Below the pieces are notes generated by a model. That model worked only from the letters and a program-made list of their open reading frames with translations. It did no database searches and had not been told where the DNA came from. Of a DNA stretch of 64,000 bases, positions 10,410-19,035 are shown in pieces (positions within the stretch are counted from its first letter, which is position 1; every line of letters starts with the position of its first letter). Position numbers and translations under genes: made by a program. The DNA comes from Candidatus Zipacnadia bacterium (GTDB taxonomy: Bacteria > Armatimonadota > Zipacnadia > Zipacnadales > UBA5352): assembly GCA_029821735.1 (NCBI GenBank), contig JALGSU010000002.1:124001-188000 (forward strand), read 5' to 3'.

Positions 10410-11111
10410 ATGATGAGGAAGACGGTGCTGCTGACGGTGTGCGTGATCGCGATAGTTTCCATGCCAATGCTTGCAGTTGCGCAAGACCAGACAATCAGTT
10501 TCGGCGAGGGCGAGTGGGACGCCGACGCGTGGACCTCGCTGCGGCTGCCGCTGCATGAAGTGATGGGCACTTTGGTCCAGAGGCCGGACTCGCTGGGGAC
10601 CAACGCATTCACAGACGAGGAGAAGAAGGCCCACCTCGACAACGTCCTGCTGATGACAGACACGGGCATGGACGAGGGCGAGTTCGAGGTGGTCTTTCGC
10701 ATCGGCCCCGAGACGGGTACGGCCCCGGGCGTGTTCCTGTCACCGACCTACGACGGCGATGCTCTGCAGACCGCGATCGCCGTCTTCGTGGCAGACTACA
10801 CGATGGCGGTGTGGGAGGTCTACACTGACCCGGAGACTCAGGAGACCGGGTACGTGCACCTGTTCAGGATGAACCGCTATCAGGACCCGGCGATCGAGCA
10901 CGTGGTGCGCTGCCGGTACAGCAAAGGCCGCAAGTCGATGGCCTTCCAGGTCGACGACTCGGACGTCGTCATGCTGCGCTTGCTCGAATTTGAGATCAAC
11001 TCCAAGATCGGGATATGGGGATGCCACGGGACCTGCGACTTCTACACCTTGACCATGAGGCCAGATGGGACGCTGCCGTGGAAGGCCGTGGCGCCAGTCG
11101 AGGAGCAGTAA
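10410..11111 (+). CDS. Secreted beta-sandwich protein, LamG/DUF1080-like
   Basis: The 233-aa product starts with a signal peptide (to about AVAQ, residue 25). The rest reads as a concanavalin-like sandwich: GEFEVVFRIGPETGTAPGVF, then MAFQVDDSDVVMLRL and a closing GTCDFYTLTMRPDG. This resembles the 3-keto-disaccharide hydrolase/LamG folds seen in glycan-degrading gene clusters. GGAGG precedes the ATG. It lies 30 nt after the large glycosidase-like gene and is probably in the same operon. The function is not assignable beyond a likely sugar-binding fold. Confidence 0.5.
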   Translation: MMRKTVLLTVCVIAIVSMPMLAVAQDQTISFGEGEWDADAWTSLRLPLHEVMGTLVQRPDSLGTNAFTDEEKKAHLDNVLLMTDTGMDEGEFEVVFRIGPETGTAPGVFLSPTYDGDALQTAIAVFVADYTMAVWEVYTDPETQETGYVHLFRMNRYQDPAIEHVVRCRYSKGRKSMAFQVDDSDVVMLRLLEFEINSKIGIWGCHGTCDFYTLTMRPDGTLPWKAVAPVEEQ

Positions 11112-11169
11112 CGCGGCACGGGCGTACGGCGGGCGGGGGTGGCGATACGAGCGCTGCCGCCGCCAAGAG

Positions 11170-12084
11170 CTAGCCGTTCACGATCACGCCTTCGGGCAGG
11201 CGGCCCGCTATCTCGGTCCACCACTCGTCGGGACCGATGTGCGTGCCGATCTTGTCGCGAACATCCTCGGACCAGTGTAGATCGGTGCCTCCACTGGAGA
11301 CCAGACCGTGCTCTTCGCAGTATGCGCGGTAAACGGGCGTGAGGTGCTCGGGCACGCCACTGTGGGCGCACTCGACGCCATCCAGCAACAGTTCCTCACG
11401 CAACAGGTCCATGCGCTCGCGATTGTCCTCGAGGAAGTAACGCGTCGGGTGGGCGATGATGACCAGTGCGCCCTGCGACTTCACGCGAGGGAGCACGAAC
11501 TCGGTCGACGGGTAGCTTGGCCGACGGACTTCTTGCCCCGCCGCCGAGAGCACTTGGCCGTATTCAGCATCGCTGTCGATGAATCCCCGCTCGATGAAAT
11601 AGGCCCGCTGGATCTTGTTAGCCACGTGCGTCATGCCCTGAATCGAGAGCGCCTCGGGCGTTCGGTACGAGGCCAGCAGTTCCTCGCGGTGGGCGTCAGT
11701 GTAGTCAAAGCCCGCAGCTTGCATTCCCGCGCAGAGAGACGCTCCATACTCGCACTGCCACTGGTGATAGACGTCCCATACGTCGGCCAATGCGTCGATG
11801 GCGGCATCGGTGAAGCCGAGGCAGACCATGTCGACGGCACCGATCGAGCAGTGAACAGTCAACTCGCCCGCAGGTATGTATGCCACGTCGGGGTGGCCCG
11901 CGGCGACCGACTTCGCCTCCGGGACAGAGTCGATGACGTGATGGTCGGTAACGGCGATATAGCGAACTCCCGCTTCGGCGGCGCCATCGAACAGTTCGGT
12001 CACCGTCGCTAGAGCATCATAGCTCCAGCAGGTATGCAGGTGCAGATCGTATAGAGAGCGCGTGCCTTTCTCCGGGTCATACAT
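11170..12084 (-). CDS. PHP-domain metal-dependent phosphoesterase
   Basis: The 304-aa cytoplasmic protein has PHP-fold metal ligands: DLHLHTCWSYD near the N-terminus, AVTDHHVIDS about 35 residues later, an acidic ligand in AGELTVHC, IIAHPTRYF in the second half, and SGGTDLHW near the end. PHP proteins of this size hydrolyse phosphomonoesters or nucleotides with two or three metal ions. Start ATG 12084 is chosen for its GGAGGA 5 nt upstream. The longer frame adds an implausible Ser/Cys-rich leader. It runs opposite to its neighbours, so it is probably its own transcript. Substrate unknown. Confidence 0.75.
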   Translation of the reverse strand: MYDPEKGTRSLYDLHLHTCWSYDALATVTELFDGAAEAGVRYIAVTDHHVIDSVPEAKSVAAGHPDVAYIPAGELTVHCSIGAVDMVCLGFTDAAIDALADVWDVYHQWQCEYGASLCAGMQAAGFDYTDAHREELLASYRTPEALSIQGMTHVANKIQRAYFIERGFIDSDAEYGQVLSAAGQEVRRPSYPSTEFVLPRVKSQGALVIIAHPTRYFLEDNRERMDLLREELLLDGVECAHSGVPEHLTPVYRAYCEEHGLVSSGGTDLHWSEDVRDKIGTHIGPDEWWTEIAGRLPEGVIVNG

Positions 12085-12230
12085 GAGACTTCCTCCTAGA
12101 ACCGTTCGCCGATAGCTCACCGCGCCCACTTCCACGCGGGCAAAGCCAGCTCCTCTGAGCAGGCGCTGCCCGTGCGACGGCGAAGAGAATCGTGACGCGT
12201 GAGAGTCAACCAGACCGGAGGCAGCACAAC

Positions 12231-14441
12231 ATGCGGATGATGACGGCTGCAATCATTCTCGCCAGCGCGCTTCTCTCTCTACCGTGTTCGGCGGTAGTGC
12301 TCGTGCGCGACGGCCAGCCAGAGGCCACTATCGTTGTGCCAGCGGGGGCCTCGGCGACGGTCGAGTTCGCAGCCGCCGAGCTGGCGCGCTACATTGAGCT
12401 GATCAGCGGTGTGGCGCTACCGGTCGTGGCTGAGGGCGAAGCTGTCGAGGGCGTGGTTGTGCAGGTCGGGCCGGTCGAGACTGATCAGTCCGAGGCCATC
12501 GTTCTGCACGTCGGCGACGACGGTGTGCGCATCGGCGGCGACGGCGACCGGGGAACGCTCTTTGCGGTCTACAGATTCCTGGAAGTGGCGCTGGGCTGCC
12601 GATGGCTGGCGCTTGATCAGGAGTTCGTGCCTACGTCCGCGACGGTCGACGTGCCGCCGATGGACCTCACCACCGCGCCAGCGTTCGACATGCGAACCTT
12701 CGTGGCGCGCCAGACGGAGAAGCGCGTGTGGGGCATGAAGATCGGGATGAACGGCTTCTTCACCGCCGAGGACGTCGAGACTACCGGCGGGGGTTACTAC
12801 CTGCCGGCAGAGGTGCCCATGTGCCATGCCTACCATCTCGTCATCCCGGCTGAAGAATACTTCGATGACCATCCTGAGTGGTTCCCACTGGTCGGCGGCC
12901 AGCGCAAGCCCGGCGCACTGCATGCCTCGCAACTGTGCGTGACCGCTAACGGCCTGGCCGATGAGTTCGCGCGCCGAGTTATCGAGATGTTCGATGTCGA
13001 CCCTGACCTGAAGGTGATGTCCATCTCGCCGAACGACGGATATGGCTGGTGCGAGTGCGAGGAGTGCAGTGCGCTGGACGAGCGGCTGTGTGGCTCGCGC
13101 ACAACGCAGCAAGGCCTTTCGGGTGAACGGGCATTCCGCGGCGACCGCGTGTTCTGGTTCGCCAACGAGGTGGCCGGGCGAGTGGCCAAGGTGCATCCAG
13201 ACAAGCTGCTGCTGGTGCTGGCCTACGTCAACTATGCGGAGCGCCCCGACACCATCGTCCCGGCGAGCAACGTCGTGCCATGGCTATGTCACTATGCGCC
13301 GGCGGATTACTCGCGGCCGATTGCAGATCCCACCTCCGAGCCCAACGCGCAATTCAACTCACTCCTGGTACCGTGGGCGGAGTCAGCGCCGCACCTGCTT
13401 TTCTACGCGTACGTGAGCAAGAGCATGTGGTGGCGCCTGCCGCGCCCGGTGATGCACACTTTCGCGGCGGACGTGAAGCATCTGCACGACCTCGGCATCC
13501 GCCGCTACTATTGCCAAAGCACACTGTACGACTGGCCTCTCGATGGGCCACTATACTACGTAATCGCCAAGCTGCTGTGGGACCCGTCGCAGGACCCCGA
13601 CGCGATCGCGGCGGACTGGGTGCAGCACATGTTCGGACCTGCCGCAGCCGATATGAGCACGTTCTACGCCGCAGTCGAGGACTCCATCAGGGAGTCGGGC
13701 CAGTCGTTCTCGGACAACCCGCCCAGACATGTGCCGGGGCTCTACAGTCCTGAAGACCTAGCCCGCGCAAAGGGCCATATTGAGGCGGCGCTCATCTCGG
13801 CAGCGGATGATGAGGTCGCGTTGGAGCGCGTCCAGCAAGTCGAGGAGATCTTCCGCTACGGGCGCCACATGATCGCGGCGCTGGAGGCTGCGGATGAGTT
13901 CCAACAGCAACCCTCGATGGAGCTGCTCGCAGACGTCCGGGAGCAGTACGACATCGCTTGGGAGATATACCCTTACAGGTATTCGAAGCGCTTCTTCGAC
14001 GGCATCAAGATGAGCGCCCAACTTGGCGTTCTCACCAGCGGCTTCGGCGACGCGGAGGAAAAGGGCGAGCGGACGTGCTGGAACTCCGACGAGACGGGCG
14101 TCGGCGACAACCGTTCGGGTTGGGCGACCTTCCACTTGGAGCTAGAGGACACCGAGCGCGCGGTGCGACTGGAGATGGATGTGTGGGGCACGTCGGAGCT
14201 GAGTTCGATAGTCATCAATACTGGCGGCGAGCGCAAGGGCTACGATGCCGGCGGCATCTGGACACCGGTGAAGCCGACGGAACCGCTCTCGGGCGAGGAG
14301 CAGTGGGACACGCTGGTATTCACCATACCGGTGGATCTCCTGGCGCCGGAGAAGACCACGCAGACGATAGGCTTCGGCGGCTCTGACTCGCAGGTATGGG
14401 TGGCGCGGATACGGTATGAGCAGATCGAGGACGCTGAGTAG
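12231..14441 (+). CDS. Secreted DUF4838 protein (alpha-glucuronidase-like)
   Basis: Start ATG 12231 follows GGAGG at 9 nt and opens a signal peptide (MRMMTAAIILASALLSLPCS). Of the 736 residues, about 25-150 form the alpha-glucuronidase N-terminal-like domain (AAAELARYIELISGVALPVV). About 150-520 carry the DUF4838 region, with its hallmark SISPNDGYGWCECEECSA. A C-terminal beta-sandwich follows. The paired Cys of CECEEC may bind metal or form disulfides. The fold relation suggests action on uronic-acid-containing glycans, but DUF4838 activity has not been established. A second member lies at 22538-25000. Confidence 0.8.
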   Translation: MRMMTAAIILASALLSLPCSAVVLVRDGQPEATIVVPAGASATVEFAAAELARYIELISGVALPVVAEGEAVEGVVVQVGPVETDQSEAIVLHVGDDGVRIGGDGDRGTLFAVYRFLEVALGCRWLALDQEFVPTSATVDVPPMDLTTAPAFDMRTFVARQTEKRVWGMKIGMNGFFTAEDVETTGGGYYLPAEVPMCHAYHLVIPAEEYFDDHPEWFPLVGGQRKPGALHASQLCVTANGLADEFARRVIEMFDVDPDLKVMSISPNDGYGWCECEECSALDERLCGSRTTQQGLSGERAFRGDRVFWFANEVAGRVAKVHPDKLLLVLAYVNYAERPDTIVPASNVVPWLCHYAPADYSRPIADPTSEPNAQFNSLLVPWAESAPHLLFYAYVSKSMWWRLPRPVMHTFAADVKHLHDLGIRRYYCQSTLYDWPLDGPLYYVIAKLLWDPSQDPDAIAADWVQHMFGPAAADMSTFYAAVEDSIRESGQSFSDNPPRHVPGLYSPEDLARAKGHIEAALISAADDEVALERVQQVEEIFRYGRHMIAALEAADEFQQQPSMELLADVREQYDIAWEIYPYRYSKRFFDGIKMSAQLGVLTSGFGDAEEKGERTCWNSDETGVGDNRSGWATFHLELEDTERAVRLEMDVWGTSELSSIVINTGGERKGYDAGGIWTPVKPTEPLSGEEQWDTLVFTIPVDLLAPEKTTQTIGFGGSDSQVWVARIRYEQIEDAE

Positions 14442-16445
14442 TTACGGCCAGAATGCGTAGGTCTCGACACGCGTGATGGCGGATATGATCGTCCAGGTAG
14501 CGCCGGTCATGACGTCGCCGAGAATCAAGCCGAAAGCCACGGCTGCCAGCGACCGTACGCCATCGCGGCCGGAGTAACGCGCCACGAGAGTCTTGGTCAT
14601 CCAGGCGACCAGCATCGGCGTCCACATGTGGGACATGTACCAGGTGGTGGAGATCGCGAAGCCCGCGGGATGGATGGGCCACCAGACCCACAGCGAACGG
14701 ACTTGCTGCAGGCCGAAGTAGAAGGCAAAGCCGACCGCGATCGCGATGGTGCGCCCCCAGTGAAACCCCTCCGGACGCTCCAGCCATCGGGAGAGTTGGC
14801 GCCATGATTCGGTACATGACCACGGCATCCAGCGGTTCCAGTCGGCCCCCATCCCGTGATAGTAACCCAGGTGCAGGTAGCTGACGTAGGCGGCGACCGT
14901 GCCCAGTGGTACGAAGAAGATGCAGGCAAGCAGCAGCCGACGACTGTCGGCACCGAGTCGTTCGCTCACATAGAGTCCCTCAAGCATGTGCGGGTAAGGG
15001 ATGTTGCGCAGGCCTCGAGTGAAGCCGAAGAACGTCGACAGCGCTGTCAGGTTCTGCTTACCGAGGATGTCGGCGCCGAGGATATTGCCCTGCATCACAG
15101 TGGGCCCGAGCCGTTCGATCTCGTGCGTGGGCAGACCCATCTCACCTCGGATCCGCCCGACGATCATGGTCATCACGTAATACTGGATGAAGAACCCCAG
15201 CGCAACTGCCAACGCCATCTTGATGGAGAGACCGAACATGACTACGCCGATGAATCCCGCCGCGAAGATGAGGAAGGCGGTCTGGTAGCGCATGGGTTCG
15301 CGTGCGTCCATCGCCGGGTCTCCCCCACCGATGATGCGCGCCCAGACCTGTCTGAAGTACGGCCGCGCGGCCCACAACGAGAAGCCGAGGATGGCGAGGT
15401 AGCCGCCGAACGATTGCTCCTTCATGAAGGGGAACTCGCGCACATCCGTCCATCCCAGCCACGCCACCACTATCGCCTCGGCCTTCCACAGCAGGTGGAA
15501 GAACCATAACGAGAGGCTCATGTCCTGTGGCAGCAGCAGACCGAGTCCGGTAATGAACGGGTAGAAGCACATGTGCAGCCGCCCCACCGCACTCCAGGGA
15601 CGGGCGACGAAGAAGCGGCGCAGATTGAAGCTCTGGCTCTGGCCGATCTTGACGCCGATCTCCGGCACACCCGGATAGAGCACATGCAGGCCGTTGATCA
15701 CATTGATCAGGGCAGCTATCCCGAAGGCAATCCAGAACCACTTGTTCGCGAGGCTGGGGACGGACGGGCGCGTGACCTCAAGCGGGAGCTGGATGATGGG
15801 GAAACTCATGCGCTCGCGCTCGACCCAGCGTTTACGGAAGAGCACTGCCAGACCCGCCGGGGCTCCCCAGAGCAAAGTGAAGAACACCCACCAGCGCAGA
15901 AGAGGCGGCATCCAGACGCGCAGATTCCGCTGATCGAAAAAGGAGCTGTCCCCACGCCAGAGACGATCCAGCGCAGGAAGATCGGAGACGGTCATCGAGT
16001 CGGGAACGTAGTCTCCGAAGAGGCCCTCCCATCCGTTCTCGGGGCTGGCAAAGTATGCGTAACCGTGGATGGTCGCGAAGTTGGTCTTCAGAGTGTCGAG
16101 TCCGCTGGCGCAGGTGGACACCGAGATGAGGATGTAGAAGGCGACCATCTCGGCCTGAGAGAGCGCATGCCGCGGCGTGAACCGCGCAAGCACAGCGTTC
16201 GCCAGGCGCAGCAGAACCAGCAGCACGAGACAGTTCCAGAAGAGGGAGACGACTGTAGGGTCCTCGATGCCGCGCCTGTGCAGATCGGCCATGAAGTAGG
16301 CGTTAACCGGCGCAAGGATGGTAGCGATGACGAGTACGCGGGCCGTGACGCCTCTGCGTCTGTAGTCCGATTCGGGGAGCAGTTGATCGGCCGAGTGAGC
16401 CATACTGTGTCCATTGGTATGGATTGGCGCGGGTGCGAGGATCAC
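14442..16445 (-). CDS. Large polytopic membrane protein, DUF6785/DUF6784 type
   Basis: The 667-aa inner-membrane protein has about 12-14 hydrophobic segments. Shared signatures with the protein at 28741-30702 are RKRWVERERMSFPIIQLPLE, the PYPHMLEGLYVSER-type loop, and a C-terminal block of Trp-rich text (WWPIHPAGFAISTTWYMSHM). This family is frequent in glycan-degrading Planctomycetota and Armatimonadota, where a transporter role is suspected but unproven. The GTG start at 16445 has GGAG only 4 nt upstream. ATG 16403 is in frame but has no clear Shine-Dalgarno, so the N-terminus is uncertain by 14 residues. Its stop abuts the stop of the DUF4838 gene with no gap. Confidence 0.75.
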   Translation of the reverse strand: MILAPAPIHTNGHSMAHSADQLLPESDYRRRGVTARVLVIATILAPVNAYFMADLHRRGIEDPTVVSLFWNCLVLLVLLRLANAVLARFTPRHALSQAEMVAFYILISVSTCASGLDTLKTNFATIHGYAYFASPENGWEGLFGDYVPDSMTVSDLPALDRLWRGDSSFFDQRNLRVWMPPLLRWWVFFTLLWGAPAGLAVLFRKRWVERERMSFPIIQLPLEVTRPSVPSLANKWFWIAFGIAALINVINGLHVLYPGVPEIGVKIGQSQSFNLRRFFVARPWSAVGRLHMCFYPFITGLGLLLPQDMSLSLWFFHLLWKAEAIVVAWLGWTDVREFPFMKEQSFGGYLAILGFSLWAARPYFRQVWARIIGGGDPAMDAREPMRYQTAFLIFAAGFIGVVMFGLSIKMALAVALGFFIQYYVMTMIVGRIRGEMGLPTHEIERLGPTVMQGNILGADILGKQNLTALSTFFGFTRGLRNIPYPHMLEGLYVSERLGADSRRLLLACIFFVPLGTVAAYVSYLHLGYYHGMGADWNRWMPWSCTESWRQLSRWLERPEGFHWGRTIAIAVGFAFYFGLQQVRSLWVWWPIHPAGFAISTTWYMSHMWTPMLVAWMTKTLVARYSGRDGVRSLAAVAFGLILGDVMTGATWTIISAITRVETYAFWP

Positions 16446-16482
16446 TTTCTCCGCCGCTGCTCGGACACCTTCGCAGCCGGTC

Positions 16483-16511
16483 TTGACGAGCCGAAGCGGA
16501 CGTGCTATGTT
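16483..16511 (+). promoter_or_regulatory. Probable promoter of the B12 uptake operon
   Basis: TTGACG (16483-16488) and TATGTT (16506-16511) with a 17-nt spacer lie directly upstream of the cobalamin riboswitch. Confidence 0.6.
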
Positions 16512-16529
16512 CTTGGCTACAACTGGATA

Positions 16530-16700
16530 GTCAGGTGAACGGCAGGCGACCTAGTCGCCGACGGAAGCCGGTGTGAATCCGGCGCTGCCCCGCAACTGTA
16601 ACCGGGGACGAAAGCCGCAGATGCCAGGGATAGCCATTGCGCTCAACCCGAAGGCGCGGCAAGTAGACCGATCCGGAAGCCAGGAGACGAGCCCGCTCAC
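16530..16700 (+). ncRNA. Cobalamin riboswitch
   Basis: The core of the family is plainly visible: GGAAGCCGGTGTGAATCC followed by GCTGCCCCGCAACTGTAA (about 16563-16600), and the B12 box GGAAGCCAGGAGAC near 16675-16688. The arrangement and spacing match the AdoCbl/cobalamin class. A long hairpin (GAGCCCGCTC with GAGTGGGCTC) and an intrinsic terminator follow before exbB, which suggests transcriptional control: bound B12 would favour termination. It reads into exbB-exbD-tonB and a TonB-dependent receptor, so low B12 turns on uptake. Boundaries are approximate. Confidence 0.95.
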
Positions 16701-16752
16701 CAGGCCACGACCATAACTCCCCGAGGGCGGGAGTGGGCTCGACGCACATCAG

Positions 16753-16779
16753 AAGACCGCCCTCACAGGCGGTCTTTAT
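16753..16779 (+). terminator. Riboswitch expression-platform terminator
   Basis: A perfect 9-bp stem AAGACCGCC / GGCGGTCTT (16753-16761 with 16768-16776) ends in a short T run, 25 nt before the exbB start. It is the likely switchable terminator of the cobalamin riboswitch. Confidence 0.8.
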
Positions 16780-16804
16780 GCATTTAAGGGACAGGACGTG
16801 AGAC

Positions 16805-17362
16805 ATGTTCGCAGCGCTCTACTCGCTCATTGACGACGGCGGCGCCACTATGGTGGTGCTGCTGGGCTGTTCAGTGCTGCTGGTCATGGTGGTGGCGGAA
16901 CGCTGGCATCTCGTGAGCGCGTTCGGTCGGCAGCTTGCGCTTGCGCGTGCTGGTGAGCCAGTCGAGGAATGGTTCGCGGCGATCGTCCGCCTGCCACTGC
17001 CAGCGGACCGCGCTGAGGCAGAGCGTGCCCACGAGGTCAACGTGCTGCGGGCCGGAACGCTGCTGCGCACGCGGCTGCCGGTGCTGGCGACGCTCGGCGC
17101 ACTGTCTCCCTTCATCGGCCTGTTCGGCACGGTCATCGGGATCATGCACTCGTTCCACGCGATCTCGCGGGAAAAGGGCGCGGGGATCGAGGTCGTGGGC
17201 GGCGGGATCTCCGAAGCACTCATCTGCACCGCAGCGGGGCTGGCGGTGGCCGTCGTGGCGGTGCTGGCCTACAACGTTCTGAACACGCGCATTCGTCAGT
17301 ATCTGGACACGCTGGACGTGGGCTTCCTCGACGGCTCCGACATGAGCGGGGGTGGCGAATGA
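16805..17362 (+). CDS. exbB: ExbB/TolQ/MotA-family proton channel subunit
   Basis: The 185-aa inner-membrane protein has three TM segments. The first (about residues 13-30) is followed by a cytoplasmic loop. The second and third sit in the conserved block LATLGALSPFIGLFGTVIGI and ICTAAGLAVAVVAVLAYNVL. This is the MotA/TolQ/ExbB core that forms the pentameric channel energising TonB. Its stop overlaps the exbD start by 4 nt (ATGA). It is the first gene under the cobalamin riboswitch, so its dedicated job is powering the downstream receptor. Confidence 0.93.
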   Translation: MFAALYSLIDDGGATMVVLLGCSVLLVMVVAERWHLVSAFGRQLALARAGEPVEEWFAAIVRLPLPADRAEAERAHEVNVLRAGTLLRTRLPVLATLGALSPFIGLFGTVIGIMHSFHAISREKGAGIEVVGGGISEALICTAAGLAVAVVAVLAYNVLNTRIRQYLDTLDVGFLDGSDMSGGGE

Positions 17363-17778
17363 GGCGGCGGCGACGTGAGGATGAGCTCTTCGCGGAGATC
17401 AACATCGTGCCCTTCACCGATGTTTGTCTCGTGCTGCTCATCATCTTCATGATCACCGCCAACTTCATCGCCATGGGTGGCCAGATGAACATCGAGCTTC
17501 CTGAGGCAGCCACCGCGCTGCCCGCCAACCAGGGCCAGACTGTCATCTTCATCAACGCAGCAGGTGCGATATTCCTGACCGGCGAGATCGTCGAGCCGGC
17601 CGAACTGGCGGCCAGGCTGCAGGCCGAGGCGCAGCGTGACCCCGAACTGGTGGTCACCGTCAGCGCGGACCGCACGGTGCCCTACGACCGCGTCGTCGCC
17701 GCGCTGGACGCAGTGCGAGCGGCGGGCGTCAGCTACCTGGCGCTGGCTGCCGAGATGCCCGAGGAGGCCGGCGAGTGA
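17359..17778 (+). CDS. exbD: ExbD/TolR-family protein
   Basis: The 139-aa protein has a basic N-terminus (MRRRRREDELFAEINIVPFT), one TM helix beginning with the essential Asp in FTDVCLVLLIIFMI, and a periplasmic domain ending YDRVVAALDAVRAAGVSYLA. ExbD sits inside the ExbB channel and couples proton flow to TonB. It is joined by 4-nt overlaps to exbB upstream and tonB downstream (GTGA), so the three are made in fixed ratio. Confidence 0.93.
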   Translation: MRRRRREDELFAEINIVPFTDVCLVLLIIFMITANFIAMGGQMNIELPEAATALPANQGQTVIFINAAGAIFLTGEIVEPAELAARLQAEAQRDPELVVTVSADRTVPYDRVVAALDAVRAAGVSYLALAAEMPEEAGE

Positions 17779-18968
17779 CCTCGCTACTGCGCACACCGCA
17801 CGAGCGACTGCTGCCGGCATGGCTGGGCGTGTCACTGGTCGTGCACGCGGTCGTGTTGACCGGAGGCAGCGCACTGGTGAACACGGGCTCAACACCTGCG
17901 GCGACTCCGCAGGTCACGCGCGTGCTCCTATCCGGACGCATCATGCAGCCGGTCGCGACATTGCCAAAAGCCCCCGCACCGACCGAGACGACCGAGACAG
18001 TCCCACCGACACCCCAAACGACTTCTCCCGCGCGACGAGCGCACTCCATACGTCCCTCCCGGCCGGCCCAACGGGCCGCGCGAGACACACGCAGTTCCGC
18101 CAGCGGGGCCACTCCCAGCTCCGCACAGCCACCAGCACAAGCGGTCGGTGGGTTCGCCGACGCCGCTCCCGAACCGGAGGAGACGCACTCGGCCTCCGCG
18201 CCCGAGATGGGCAGACCCGGGGCGGCATGGGCGGGCCCGCTGGCCGGCGGTGGTGCACAAGTACTGACGACCGAGGGCGGCGGACCAGTGAGTTTCCAGG
18301 TGGCGAGTGCACCCGGCGGAGGGGGCGGGGGGCCAGGCATCGGGGGCTCCGGGTCAGGTCTGGGCGTCGGCGGATCGAGCGGTGGAGTTGGGGGCGGAGG
18401 CACTCCTGGCGGGACGGGACTGTCCTCCGGAGGAGCCGGCGGCGGCACGTCCGGGCATGTCGACCCACTGGGCACCGTCGGCGGCGGAGGGCGTCCGGGC
18501 TCGACCTCGGGAGCACCCACGCCACCAGCGGCGACTGCCACTGGAGCCCGGCCCGGACCATCGCCAGCGGAGCGCGCGACGCCCGCGAGTCGGCCTGCAC
18601 CCGCTCCAGAGCTAGTCGAGGAGCCCAAGCCCGAACCAGCTCCCACGCCTGCGCCGAAGCCCGACCCGGGCCCATCGCAGGCAGACCTGTCGCGCTTCCG
18701 TTCGATGGTGCAAAGCCGAATCAACGGGGCGAAACGCTACCCGTCATCGGCACGCGACGCCGGTCAGCACGGCACAGTGCGGGTGAGCTTCCGCGTCTCG
18801 TCTGGCGGCCAGCCCTCCGGGATTAGCGTCTCCTCATCATCAGGCTACCAGTCGCTGGACGCCGCTGCGAAGCGCGCGGTCTCCTCGGCGGCGCCATATC
18901 GGCCATTTCCGAAGGGCATGACCAGCTCGATCCGGGTCACAGCCACGGTTGTATTCCGCCTCAACTGA
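17775..18968 (+). CDS. tonB: TonB energy-transducing protein with long Gly/Pro linker
   Basis: The 397-aa product starts with GTG overlapping the exbD stop. One TM anchor (LLPAWLGVSLVVHAVVLTGG, about residues 12-31) is followed by about 270 residues of low-complexity periplasmic linker. That linker has a Pro/Thr part, then a polyglycine-rich block (GGGGGGPGIGGSGSGLGVGG), then Pro/Glu/Lys repeats. The last 90 residues are the TonB C-terminal domain (INGAKRYPSSARDAGQHGTV through TATVVFRLN), which contacts the receptor TonB box. The linker is longer and far richer in glycine than usual. Confidence 0.9.
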   Translation: MTSLLRTPHERLLPAWLGVSLVVHAVVLTGGSALVNTGSTPAATPQVTRVLLSGRIMQPVATLPKAPAPTETTETVPPTPQTTSPARRAHSIRPSRPAQRAARDTRSSASGATPSSAQPPAQAVGGFADAAPEPEETHSASAPEMGRPGAAWAGPLAGGGAQVLTTEGGGPVSFQVASAPGGGGGGPGIGGSGSGLGVGGSSGGVGGGGTPGGTGLSSGGAGGGTSGHVDPLGTVGGGGRPGSTSGAPTPPAATATGARPGPSPAERATPASRPAPAPELVEEPKPEPAPTPAPKPDPGPSQADLSRFRSMVQSRINGAKRYPSSARDAGQHGTVRVSFRVSSGGQPSGISVSSSSGYQSLDAAAKRAVSSAAPYRPFPKGMTSSIRVTATVVFRLN

Positions 18969-19035
18969 TAGTGCAGCACCGTCCACCCGCAATGATTCAG
19001 CAGCGCGCCCGCAAAGGGCAGGGAGGTAGCACGCA

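Noticed and set aside
9438-10634. A 398-codon minus-strand frame
   Set aside because: Antisense to the 884-aa secreted protein and across an operon junction, with no recognisable motif.
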